From NCBI GenBank assembly GCA_902540275.1, contig CACBMB010000001.1:62001-126000 (forward strand): a DNA stretch of 64,000 bases, given 5' to 3'. The position numbers and the translations under genes are program-made. This DNA comes from an uncultured Pelagibacteraceae bacterium (GTDB lineage: Bacteria > Pseudomonadota > Alphaproteobacteria > Pelagibacterales > Pelagibacteraceae). Positions 35,586-43,851 of this stretch are shown here, in pieces. The notes under the pieces were generated by a model that ran no database searches, was not told the origin of the DNA, and saw only the letters and a program-made list of their open reading frames with translations. Positions within the stretch are counted from its first letter, which is position 1, and every line of letters starts with the position of its first letter.

Positions 35586-37205
35586 ATGTCCAAAGAGACA
35601 ATGGAATATGATGTTGTGATAATAGGTGGAGGTCCATCTGGTTTGTCAACAGCAATAAAATTAAAACAATTAGACGCAAATTTAAATGTATGTGTTTTAG
35701 AAAAAGCGTCGGAAATAGGTGCACATATATTAAGTGGAAATGTTTTTGAAACTAGAGCTTTAGATGAATTATTACCTAATTGGAAAGATTTAAAATCACC
35801 AATTAAAACTAAAGTTTCAAAAGAAAAATTTTTATTTTTAGGAAAAACAAAATCTTTAAGTTGGCCGACATGGCTACTTCCTTCTGTTCAACAAAATCAT
35901 AAAAATTATATTATTAGTTTAGCTAATTTATGCAGATGGCTTGCTGAACAAGCTGAAGCCCTAGGTGTTGAAATTTTTCCAGGATTTCCAGCTAGTGAAA
36001 TTTTGTATGATGACAAAGGTGTAGTTAAAGGTGTTGTGACCCAAGATATGGGTATCGATAAAGAAGGAAATAAAAAAGATAGTTTTGAACCTGGAATAGA
36101 ACTTTTAGGAAAGGTAACAGTATTTGCTGAGGGTTGTAGAGGTCATTTGGGAAAACAATTGATTAAAAAATTTGAGTTAGACAAAGGTAAAGATCCTCAA
36201 CAATATGGAATAGGTTTTAAAGAAATATGGGAAATTAACGAAGAAAATCATGAAGAAGGCTTGGTTATGCATACTGCAGGATGGCCTTTAGACAATAATA
36301 CATATGGTGGAAGCTTTATTTATCATGCTGAAAATAAGCAAGTTTTTTTGGGTTATGTTATTGGATTAGATTATAAAAATCCTCATTTATCCCCATTTGA
36401 TGAATTTCAAAGATTTAAAACACATCCAGCTATAAGAAAGATGATTCAAGGTGGAAAAAGAATTTCATATGGAGCTAGAGCATTAATTGAGGGTGGCTTT
36501 CAAAGTTTACCTAAAATGTATATGCCCGGAGCATTACTAATAGGATGTGATGCTGGAACATTAAATATGCCAAAGATAAAAGGATCACATACAGCAATGA
36601 AAAGTGGGATCATTGCAGCTGAGACTATTGTTGAACATTTTAAATCTAAAAAAGATTTATCGTTATATGAAGAAAATTTTAAAAAAAGTTGGTTATATGA
36701 AGAACTCTATAAAGCAAGAAACGTTAAACCAAGTTTTAGCTGGGGATTGATTTTAGGAATAATATTTACAGGAATAGATCAAATATTATTTAGGGGACGA
36801 TTACCTTTAACATTAAAGCACAAACATGCCGATCATGAAACATTAAAACCTGCAAATGAAATGCCAAAAATTGAGTATCCAAAACCAGATAATAAAATCA
36901 CTTTTGATAAAACAAGCTCTGTTTATTTAACTGGAACAAATCATGCAGATAATCAACCAGTACATTTACAATTAAAAGATCCAAATTTACCAATCAGTTA
37001 CACATTAGAAAAATTTGACGAACCCGCTCAAAGATATTGTCCTGCAGGTGTTTATGAAATACAAAAAGAGAATGATATTAATAAATTTGTAATTAACTCT
37101 CAAAATTGTATTCATTGTAAAACTTGTGACATCAAAGAACCTTCTCAAAATATTGTTTGGGTAACTCCTGAGGGCGGTGGTGGACCTAAGTATGGGAATA
37201 TGTAA
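35586..37205 (+). CDS. Electron transfer flavoprotein:ubiquinone oxidoreductase
   Basis: This 539-residue membrane-surface enzyme passes electrons from ETF to ubiquinone. The FAD motif VIIGGGPSGLS lies at 11-21. The C-terminal [4Fe-4S] site is seen in YCPAGVYEI and CIHCKTC, followed by the conserved GGGGPKYGNM end. It completes the four-gene electron route starting at the dimethylglycine dehydrogenase. The gap to etfA is 23 bases. Confidence 0.96.
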   Translation: MSKETMEYDVVIIGGGPSGLSTAIKLKQLDANLNVCVLEKASEIGAHILSGNVFETRALDELLPNWKDLKSPIKTKVSKEKFLFLGKTKSLSWPTWLLPSVQQNHKNYIISLANLCRWLAEQAEALGVEIFPGFPASEILYDDKGVVKGVVTQDMGIDKEGNKKDSFEPGIELLGKVTVFAEGCRGHLGKQLIKKFELDKGKDPQQYGIGFKEIWEINEENHEEGLVMHTAGWPLDNNTYGGSFIYHAENKQVFLGYVIGLDYKNPHLSPFDEFQRFKTHPAIRKMIQGGKRISYGARALIEGGFQSLPKMYMPGALLIGCDAGTLNMPKIKGSHTAMKSGIIAAETIVEHFKSKKDLSLYEENFKKSWLYEELYKARNVKPSFSWGLILGIIFTGIDQILFRGRLPLTLKHKHADHETLKPANEMPKIEYPKPDNKITFDKTSSVYLTGTNHADNQPVHLQLKDPNLPISYTLEKFDEPAQRYCPAGVYEIQKENDINKFVINSQNCIHCKTCDIKEPSQNIVWVTPEGGGGPKYGNM

Positions 37206-37209
37206 TAAG

Positions 37210-37374
37210 TTATTTAAAAAAATTTATTAAAACAACAATCGTTCCAACTATACCAATCCAAATAATTAAGTTCTTAAGAAAAATTTTTTTATTTTTATTT
37301 GCATATAAAAAACCAGGTAAGACTAAAGCTAATACCAATAAAAGATATATAACGGATAATATTTCATCACTCAT
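37210..37374 (-). CDS. Small two-helix membrane protein (54 aa)
   Basis: The ATG at 37374 opens a 54-codon frame with hydrophobic segments at about 5-24 and 34-52, separated by a basic loop ANKNKKIFLK. It fills the gap between the ETF-QO gene and the DUF2237 gene and has the same strand as the latter. Membrane-like composition and exact fit support a real gene; I do not recognise it. Confidence 0.55.
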   Translation of the reverse strand: MSDEILSVIYLLLVLALVLPGFLYANKNKKIFLKNLIIWIGIVGTIVVLINFFK

Positions 37375-37386
37375 ATTAAAAATTTT

Positions 37387-37761
37387 TTAAGAAAGATCTA
37401 TCGCAAATTTTTTCAAAGTCTCGATTGGTAAAATGTTTAAAGTATTTTGATGTGTTCTTTTTAGAAAAATTGGACATCCTTTTCCAGCTTCAACTGCCCT
37501 AGCATACCATGTTGCACAAACACACCAACCATCACCATCTTTAAGACCTGGGAAACCAAATTCAGGATGTGGGGTAATCAAATCATTACCAGCCTCTTTA
37601 CACCATTCTAAAAATTCTGTTGTTACTTTAGCACACACTGTGTGAAGTCCATGATCATTTTCATCAGTGTTACAACAACCGTCTCTATACCATCCTGTTA
37701 ATGGATCTAATGAGCATTCTTCTAGATCTTCTCCTAGAACATTTTTTTGTTTTTTACTCAT
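37387..37761 (-). CDS. DUF2237 protein
   Basis: This 124-residue, cysteine-rich protein opens NVLGEDLEECSLDPLTGWYRDGCC. That stretch and the segment GDGWCVCATWYARA are typical of DUF2237, a widespread family of unknown function. The start directly follows the hisI stop, so the two are probably co-transcribed. Confidence 0.82.
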   Translation of the reverse strand: MSKKQKNVLGEDLEECSLDPLTGWYRDGCCNTDENDHGLHTVCAKVTTEFLEWCKEAGNDLITPHPEFGFPGLKDGDGWCVCATWYARAVEAGKGCPIFLKRTHQNTLNILPIETLKKFAIDLS

Positions 37762-38229
37762 TTATATTTTAGTTGGATTAGGTTGATCTTTATATACTTC
37801 TTCAGGATCAAATTTTTTTTCTTTTTCCAAAAACTTCATTTCAATTTCTCTTCCATTATCTATTTTTCCTAATGGCACTGATCTATAAAAACATGATCTA
37901 TATCCTACATGACAACTAGCACCATCCCCTATATCTACTGTTAACCAAATAGAGTCTTGATCATCATCTATTCTAATTTCTTTAACTTTCTGGACAAATC
38001 CACTAGTTTTTCCTTTATGCCATACTGCTTTTCTTGATCTACTAAAATAATGAGCCTCTTTTGTTTCAATGGTTTTCTTTAATGCTTCTACATTCATATA
38101 ACCATGCATTAAAATATCCTTAGTCTTAGAACACATAGTGATAACTGGAATTAGACCATCATTATCAAATTTTGGTGAAAGTAGATTTCCTTCTTCTATT
38201 TCAGCTACATTTTCTCTTTTTTTGAACAT
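37762..38229 (-). CDS. hisI: Phosphoribosyl-AMP cyclohydrolase
   Basis: This 155-residue enzyme opens the purine ring of PR-AMP in histidine synthesis. Characteristic segments are MHGYMNVEALKKTI, AHYFSRSRKAVWHKG, GASCHVGYRSCFYR and the metal-binding DDDQDS region. It has a modest N-terminal extension of about 20 residues. It is divergent from folE across 58 bases. Confidence 0.93.
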   Translation of the reverse strand: MFKKRENVAEIEEGNLLSPKFDNDGLIPVITMCSKTKDILMHGYMNVEALKKTIETKEAHYFSRSRKAVWHKGKTSGFVQKVKEIRIDDDQDSIWLTVDIGDGASCHVGYRSCFYRSVPLGKIDNGREIEMKFLEKEKKFDPEEVYKDQPNPTKI

Positions 38230-38287
38230 ATTCGGTGATTATGTAGCACATATATGGATATAATAAATATTTTAAAAATAAGTATTT

Positions 38288-38920
38288 ATGGGTATAAAAC
38301 GTCCAATGAAACTTGTAAAAAATACAGAAGATAATAAAAATTTGAAAAAAGTCTCTGACCAAGAGGCCGAAGATGCTTTTAGGACAATTTTATCATGGAT
38401 GGGAGAAGACCCATCAAGAGAAGGATTGTTGGAAACTCCAAAAAGAGTAGTTAAGGCATTTAAGGAGTATTTTAAAGGATACCAAGAAGATCCAAATCAA
38501 ATTTTAGATAAAACATTTGGTGATGTAGAGGGTTATGACGATATGGTAATCCAAAAAAATATTTCAGTGCAAAGTCATTGTGAGCATCATATGGCTCCAA
38601 TTATAGGAAAAGCTCACGTAGCTTATATTCCAAAAGATAGAGTTGTAGGTCTAAGTAAATTAGCAAGAGTGGTTGAAGTTTTCTCAAAAAGACTGCAAAC
38701 TCAGGAAAGATTAACTATGCAAATTGCGAATACACTTATGGAGTCTTTAGATGCTAAAGGAGTAGCGGTGACTATAGACTCAACCCATCAATGTATGACT
38801 ATGCGGGGCATTAAAAAGGAACAAGCTACAACTGTTACAAATTATTATTTAGGTCAATTTAAAGAAGATCTTAGTTATCAAAACAGATATTTGAGATTTA
38901 TTAGTATAGCAAAAGAATAA
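38288..38920 (+). CDS. folE: GTP cyclohydrolase I
   Basis: This 210-residue enzyme makes dihydroneopterin triphosphate, the first step of folate synthesis. The zinc-binding motif SVQSHCEHHMAPI lies around 96-108, with CMTMRG near 178. The N-terminus has a polar extension of about 20 residues. The gene fits the heavy folate use of its neighbours. Confidence 0.96.
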   Translation: MGIKRPMKLVKNTEDNKNLKKVSDQEAEDAFRTILSWMGEDPSREGLLETPKRVVKAFKEYFKGYQEDPNQILDKTFGDVEGYDDMVIQKNISVQSHCEHHMAPIIGKAHVAYIPKDRVVGLSKLARVVEVFSKRLQTQERLTMQIANTLMESLDAKGVAVTIDSTHQCMTMRGIKKEQATTVTNYYLGQFKEDLSYQNRYLRFISIAKE

Positions 38921-38924
38921 ACAA

Positions 38925-39926
38925 GTGTCTGAACAATTCAAAGCCTTAGTTCTAAATCAAAAAGGTGAAGAATTCTCAAGAGAAATTAAATCGATAGATA
39001 AAAGTTTTTTAAAACATGGTGATGTAACTGTTAAAGTTGATTATTCAGATCTTAATTTTAAAGATGGAATGATTTTAAAAAATGGTGGAAGATTAGTTAA
39101 AGAATTTCCACATATACCAGGGATAGATTTTTCTGGAAAGGTTATTGAGAGTGAAAACTCAAAATTTAAAGAAGGTGATGAGGTCATACTTACTGGTTTT
39201 AGAGTTGGTGAAATCTTTTATGGGGGTTACTCTCAGGTAGCAAAAGTGAATGGTGATTTTTTAGTCAAAAAACCAAAAAATTTAACTACAAAGCAGGCAA
39301 TGATTTTAGGTACTGCTGGCTTTACATCTTTAATGGCGGCTTTTGCAATTAAAGCAAGAGAGGAAATATTACTTGGTGAAAAAGTAAATAATGTTTTAGT
39401 GACTGGTGCTACAGGCGGCGTAGGTAGTGTTGCTGTCATTGTTTGTAGTAAACTTGGTTATAACGTAACAGCTGTAACTGGCAAAGATTCAAAGGCTGAT
39501 TATTTAAAATCATTAGGTGCTAAAAATGTTGTAAATAGATCCGAATTTGACAAAGATCCAAGATTGATTGATAAAGGACTTTGGGATGGAGTAGTTGATA
39601 CAGTAGGTGGAAAAATTTTAGCAAATGCCATCGTTCAAACAAACCCTAATGGAATTATTGCAGTTTGTGGAAATGCAAATACAAATGAATTAAACACAAA
39701 TGTTATTCCTTTTATGCTGAGAGGAATTAAACTTTGGGGTATGGACTCAGCTAATTGTAGTATAAAAAGAAGAGAATTTATTTGGAATGAAGCAGCAAAT
39801 TTAATAGATTTTAATTTGTTAGAAGCTTCAATTCAAACTGTTAGTTTAGAGGAATTAATAGAAACTTATCCTAAAATTCTTAAAGGTGAAATTTCAGGAA
39901 GAGTTTTAGTTGATTTAAATAAATAA
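38925..39926 (+). CDS. acuI: Acrylyl-CoA reductase AcuI-like (YhdH family MDR)
   Basis: A GTG start lies 4 bases after the folE stop. The 333-residue zinc-free MDR oxidoreductase has DLNFKDGMIL (43-52) and a Rossmann motif TGATGGVGSVA around 161-171, both typical of YhdH/AcuI. AcuI reduces acryloyl-CoA to propionyl-CoA, removing toxic acrylate from DMSP breakdown. The specificity is not provable here, as related quinone reductases share these motifs. It overlaps the LysR gene by one base. Confidence 0.82.
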   Translation: MSEQFKALVLNQKGEEFSREIKSIDKSFLKHGDVTVKVDYSDLNFKDGMILKNGGRLVKEFPHIPGIDFSGKVIESENSKFKEGDEVILTGFRVGEIFYGGYSQVAKVNGDFLVKKPKNLTTKQAMILGTAGFTSLMAAFAIKAREEILLGEKVNNVLVTGATGGVGSVAVIVCSKLGYNVTAVTGKDSKADYLKSLGAKNVVNRSEFDKDPRLIDKGLWDGVVDTVGGKILANAIVQTNPNGIIAVCGNANTNELNTNVIPFMLRGIKLWGMDSANCSIKRREFIWNEAANLIDFNLLEASIQTVSLEELIETYPKILKGEISGRVLVDLNK

Positions 39927-40816
39927 TGGATTGGGATAAACTAAAAATTTTTCATGCTGTCGCAGAAGCAGGAAGTTTTACGAATGCTACAGTAAATTTA
40001 AATTTAAGTCAGTCAGCAATAAGTCGACAAATTCAATCATTAGAGCAAGATTTAAAAGTTCAATTGTTTGAAAGGCATGCGAGAGGCCTTACTTTAACAG
40101 AAAATGGAGAATATGTTTTTAAAACTGCTCACGAGGTAATTAGTAAGTTAAAAGAAGTTGAAACTTCTTTGGGAGATCAAAAAAATAAACCTACAGGAAA
40201 ACTAACGATAACAACTGTAAGAAGTTTTGGTACTCATTGGTTAACACCAAGAATTGAAGAATTTATGAGATTGAACCCCGAGATTGAAATTGAGTTGATT
40301 TTTGAGGATAAAGAGCTGGATTTAAGTACTAGACAAGCAGATATTGGTATTTTCATGAGAAGGCCTAAACAGCTTAATTATGTTCAAAAAAAATTAATAG
40401 ATTTAAAATACTTTATATATGGTTCTAGTAAATATTTAGAAAAAAATGGTATGCCAAAATCTATAAGTGATTTAAATAAACACAAATTTATTTCTTTTGG
40501 AAAAGGTGCTCCTTCACCGGTTTATAATCCTGAATGGGCTCTAAAATTAGGAATGCCCGATGGAAAAAAGAGAAAGCCAATTATGAAGGTAAATAGTGTT
40601 ATGGGGCTGCTATTAGCTGTTGAAAGTGGAGTGGGGTTAGCGGCATTACCTGAGTATTTGGTAAAAAATTCAAATAATATAATAAAAGTGTTGCCAAAAT
40701 CAGAAGGTCCTATCACTGAGGCTCACTTTGTTTATCCTCAGTCACTTAAAAATACAGCCAGAGTTCAAGCTTTTAGGAATTTCTTGTTTAGCAAAATAGG
40801 CGACTGGAAATTATAA
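39926..40816 (+). CDS. LysR-type transcriptional regulator
   Basis: This 296-residue protein has an N-terminal winged helix-turn-helix (about 1-60) with NLNLSQSAISRQIQSLE and LFERHARGLTLTENG. The remainder is a substrate-binding-like co-inducer domain. It is translationally coupled to the acuI-like gene, so it may control that gene or the divergent functions nearby, but no operator is evident. Confidence 0.9.
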   Translation: MDWDKLKIFHAVAEAGSFTNATVNLNLSQSAISRQIQSLEQDLKVQLFERHARGLTLTENGEYVFKTAHEVISKLKEVETSLGDQKNKPTGKLTITTVRSFGTHWLTPRIEEFMRLNPEIEIELIFEDKELDLSTRQADIGIFMRRPKQLNYVQKKLIDLKYFIYGSSKYLEKNGMPKSISDLNKHKFISFGKGAPSPVYNPEWALKLGMPDGKKRKPIMKVNSVMGLLLAVESGVGLAALPEYLVKNSNNIIKVLPKSEGPITEAHFVYPQSLKNTARVQAFRNFLFSKIGDWKL

Positions 40817-40865
40817 TTCTCTTTAAAATTGATAAAATCAACTTAAGGTGCGACATACTTGCAAT

Positions 40866-40896
40866 TGATAATCATTCGCATTGCGAATAATTATCA
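40866..40896. promoter_or_regulatory. Fur-type operator palindrome upstream of the iron importer
   Basis: Arms TGATAATCATTCGC (40866-40879) and GCGAATAATTATCA (40883-40896) flank ATT and match at 13 of 14 positions. Each half reads like the Fur heptamer pair TGATAATnATT. It lies 35 bases upstream of the iron binding-protein start, where promoter repression by Fur would be expected. Confidence 0.75.
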
Positions 40897-40931
40897 TTCT
40901 CAATAAATCATGGGGAAGAACACGGAGAAAA

Positions 40932-41960
40932 ATGAGAAAAATATCGATATTTGCATTAATTGCATCTTTATTTGTGTCGAGTTTTGCGATCGCAGCTGAA
41001 GTTAATGTATTTAATGCAAGACACTATAAAGCAGACGGAGAACTTTATTCTAAGTTTACAAATAAAACTGGAATTAAAGTTAATCTTATTAATGGAAAAT
41101 CTGGAGCTTTAGAAAAAAGAATCATCAGTGAAGGCGCAGACTCATCAGCTGACTTATACATTACAGCAGATGCCGGACGATGTGGAGCTATGGATACAAA
41201 AGGCACTTTACAAGGTGGTTTAACATCTGCAGCAATAAAAGATGCTGTTCCAAAAAGCTTTAGAACAAGTAAATGGGTTGGAATAGCAAAAAGAGCTAGA
41301 ATAATTTATTATTCACCAGAGAGAGTTACTGGTGCAGAGTTATCTGGAATGACTTATGAAGGTTTAGCAGATCCTAAATGGAAAGGCAGATTGGTAATAA
41401 GAAAATCTAGCAACATTTATAACAAGTCTCTTGTAGCATCATTGATTAAAAACAATGGAAAAGCTGCAACAGCTGAATGGGCTAAAGGAGTTGTTGCCAA
41501 TATGGCAAGAACACCAACAGGTAATGATAGAGCTCAAATTATGGCAGTAGCAGCTGGAGAAGCTGATATTGCTGTTGCTAATACTTATTACTTAGCTTTA
41601 ATGCTTTCTGGTAAAAAAGGTGCAGAACAACAAGAAGCTGCAAAAAAAGTAAAAGCTTTCTTTCCTAATCAAAATGATAGAGGAACGCATATGAATGTTA
41701 GTTGTGCAGCTTTAGTAAAAGGAGCGCCTAATAAAGAAAATGCTATCAAACTTGTAGAGTTTTTATTAACTCCAGAGTCTCAAGAGCACTTTACAAATAA
41801 TACTTTTGAGTTTCCAATGATTGATGGTGTTTCACCAAGTCCATTAGTAGTAAATAACTTAGGATTAGATTTTAAACAAGATATGAAAACTAAACTAGCT
41901 TCTTATGGAAAAAATCAAGCTGCTGCAGTTGAGGTAATGACAGCTGCTGGTTGGAAGTAA
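40932..41960 (+). CDS. Iron(III) ABC importer, periplasmic binding protein
   Basis: The ATG at 40932 gives a clean signal peptide (MRKISIFALIASLFVSSFAIAA) cleaved before EVNVF; the longer in-frame start at 40881 would lie inside the Fur palindrome. The mature protein of about 320 residues belongs to the FutA/FbpA/SfuA class. The opening VNVFNARHY and the tyrosine pair in ANTYYLALML supply iron ligands in the family. A Fur box precedes it, and the permease and ATPase follow after a small gene and a hairpin. Confidence 0.92.
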   Translation: MRKISIFALIASLFVSSFAIAAEVNVFNARHYKADGELYSKFTNKTGIKVNLINGKSGALEKRIISEGADSSADLYITADAGRCGAMDTKGTLQGGLTSAAIKDAVPKSFRTSKWVGIAKRARIIYYSPERVTGAELSGMTYEGLADPKWKGRLVIRKSSNIYNKSLVASLIKNNGKAATAEWAKGVVANMARTPTGNDRAQIMAVAAGEADIAVANTYYLALMLSGKKGAEQQEAAKKVKAFFPNQNDRGTHMNVSCAALVKGAPNKENAIKLVEFLLTPESQEHFTNNTFEFPMIDGVSPSPLVVNNLGLDFKQDMKTKLASYGKNQAAAVEVMTAAGWK

Positions 41961-41962
41961 TA

Positions 41963-42136
41963 ATGGTGAAAGAAAAAGAAAAATTTATGTCTGATGTTGA
42001 TTATAATAAATCTTCCGAAGCATGTTCCCCATGTAGTCAGGAGTGTGAAAAAATCAATAAAAGAATAAATAACAGAAAGATTTCAGAAATTGAAACTAAG
42101 GAGGTTCCGCATATCCTAAAAGTATTTAATTTTTGA
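41963..42136 (+). CDS. Small cysteine-motif protein between iron importer genes
   Basis: The ATG at 41963 follows the binding-protein stop by 2 bases (an in-frame TTG lies at 41951). The 57-residue product is very charged and holds the cluster EACSPCSQECEK near residues 20-31, with three closely spaced cysteines. I do not recognise a family. The position inside an iron-regulated operon makes a metal-related role conceivable. Confidence 0.5.
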   Translation: MVKEKEKFMSDVDYNKSSEACSPCSQECEKINKRINNRKISEIETKEVPHILKVFNF

Positions 42137-42146
42137 TTTGTTCTGA

Positions 42147-42195
42147 GTGTCTACGCTTATTAGGCAAGATGTCTCCTTCCTCATAGCGTAGACAC
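42147..42195 (+). other. Perfect 11-bp hairpin with 27-base loop inside the iron operon
   Basis: GTGTCTACGCT (42147-42157) and AGCGTAGACAC (42185-42195) are exact reverse complements. The element sits 10 bases after the small gene and 36 before the permease start. No T-tract follows directly. It is more GC-rich than its surroundings and may limit read-through or protect the binding-protein mRNA. Confidence 0.65.
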
Positions 42196-42231
42196 AAATA
42201 CTTTTCATTTTTATAAGGCGGATTATAAATT

Positions 42232-43851
42232 ATGAGAATTAATTTTTGGTATATATCTTCTTTTATTATTTCACTTTTTGTTATAATTCCAATTTTAACA
42301 GTCTTTTCAAGTTTTTTTGAAAATACCACAAATTATTATCAAGTTTTAAAAGATACTTTTTTGTTAGAGTATATATTAAATTCAGTAATTTTATTATTGT
42401 GTGTATTAATATTGACCTTTTTAATTGGTACTGGATCTGCATACTTAGTATCTTTTTTTGAATTCCCTTTTAGTAATTTTTTTAAATGGGCATTGATACT
42501 TTCATTTGCTGTACCACCTTATATCTATGCTTATTCATTAACTGCTTTTTTTGAAAATTACGGAACTGCTTATACAATTTTAAAAAATTTATTTGGTGAA
42601 GCTAATTACAATCAAAGTATTCCAAAGTTTGATGGATTATTGGGTGTAATTCTTTCCATATCTTTTTCTCTATATGCTTATGTATATATTTTAGCTAGGG
42701 CATCTTTTCTATATCAGTCTCAAAATTTGATTGATTTAGGAAAAAATCTAGGATTTACAAAATTTAAAACATTATATTCTATAATATTACCTGCAGCTCG
42801 TCCTGCCATTGTTGCTGGACTTTCTTTGGTAGCAATGGAGACACTTGCAGAATTTGGAGCAGTTGATTTCTTTTCAATAAACACTCTAACAACAGGAATT
42901 TACAACTCCTGGATAGCATTTGATGATTTAGCCTTTGCTAACCAATTATCTTTTTTCTTACTTTTATTCATATTTGCTCTTTTTATTTTAGAAAATTTAT
43001 CAAGGAAAAGAGCGAAATATCATTTTAATTCTAAAAGCGGTTTAAAACAAAAACAAAAAATTCAGCTATCTGGGGCAAAATCTTTCGCCGCTTTCTCTTT
43101 TTGTTTTGTTGTTTTTTTTCTTAGTTTTTTATTTCCATTAAGCCAAATGATGTATTGGACATTAAAATTTCCAGAAAACCTGTTTGATTTACAGATTATT
43201 AAGCTTTTAACAAATACACTTTATTTAGTATTTTTATCTAGTTTGGTTTTAATCATATTTGCTCTCACCTCAAATTATGGAAATAGAGTTACAAAAAATA
43301 AAACTTTAAATGTTTTGTCAACTTTATCAATTTCGGGCTATGCAATTCCAGGTGTAATTTTAGCAGTTGCTTTTATTACTTTTATTGCTTGGTTTGATGA
43401 TACCGTCGTGAAAACTTACGGATTCTTATCAATAAAAAAAGTTTTTATAGGTTCAATCTTAGGACTGGTTATTGTTTATTTTATAAGATTTTATTCTTTA
43501 GCTTTTAATGGAATTAAATCTGGATATGAAAAAATTAATATATCAGTTGATGAAAGTTCATATTTACTTGGATATTCAAAAAGAAAAACATTTATGAACA
43601 TACATATACCTTTTTTGAGAAATTCTTTATTGTTTGTTTTTATATTGATTTCCTTAGAAATTATAAGAGAACTACCTATAACTTTAATTTTAAGGCCTTT
43701 TAATTTTGAAACTTTTGCTACTACAGCTTATATTTCTGCATCTGAAGATTTATTAGAAGCAGCGGCAGTTCCTTCATTATTTCTAATATTGATTGCAACT
43801 TTTTTTATAATGGTTACATCTAAATATATTTTGAGAGATAAAGATGAGTAA
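42232..43851 (+). CDS. Iron(III) ABC importer permease (fused double domain)
   Basis: This 539-residue protein has about twelve membrane helices in two homologous halves, as in FutB/SfuB/FbpB. Each half carries an EAA-type loop: DLGKNLGFTKFKTLYSIILP around 165-184 and DESSYLLGYSKRKTFMNIHIP around 440-460. It overlaps the ATPase gene by 8 bases. Confidence 0.92.
   Translation: MRINFWYISSFIISLFVIIPILTVFSSFFENTTNYYQVLKDTFLLEYILNSVILLLCVLILTFLIGTGSAYLVSFFEFPFSNFFKWALILSFAVPPYIYAYSLTAFFENYGTAYTILKNLFGEANYNQSIPKFDGLLGVILSISFSLYAYVYILARASFLYQSQNLIDLGKNLGFTKFKTLYSIILPAARPAIVAGLSLVAMETLAEFGAVDFFSINTLTTGIYNSWIAFDDLAFANQLSFFLLLFIFALFILENLSRKRAKYHFNSKSGLKQKQKIQLSGAKSFAAFSFCFVVFFLSFLFPLSQMMYWTLKFPENLFDLQIIKLLTNTLYLVFLSSLVLIIFALTSNYGNRVTKNKTLNVLSTLSISGYAIPGVILAVAFITFIAWFDDTVVKTYGFLSIKKVFIGSILGLVIVYFIRFYSLAFNGIKSGYEKINISVDESSYLLGYSKRKTFMNIHIPFLRNSLLFVFILISLEIIRELPITLILRPFNFETFATTAYISASEDLLEAAAVPSLFLILIATFFIMVTSKYILRDKDE

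Noticed and set aside
40881..40931. Upstream start for the iron binding protein.
   Set aside because: It would place a polar leader before a perfect signal peptide and begin inside the Fur palindrome.
41951..41962. TTG start for the small Cys-cluster gene, overlapping the iron binding-protein gene.
   Set aside because: An ATG 12 bases downstream fits better, just after the upstream stop.
42126..42329. A minus-strand frame of 67 codons across the hairpin and permease start.
   Set aside because: It is antisense to the permease N-terminus and to the hairpin; the composition is that of a shadow frame.
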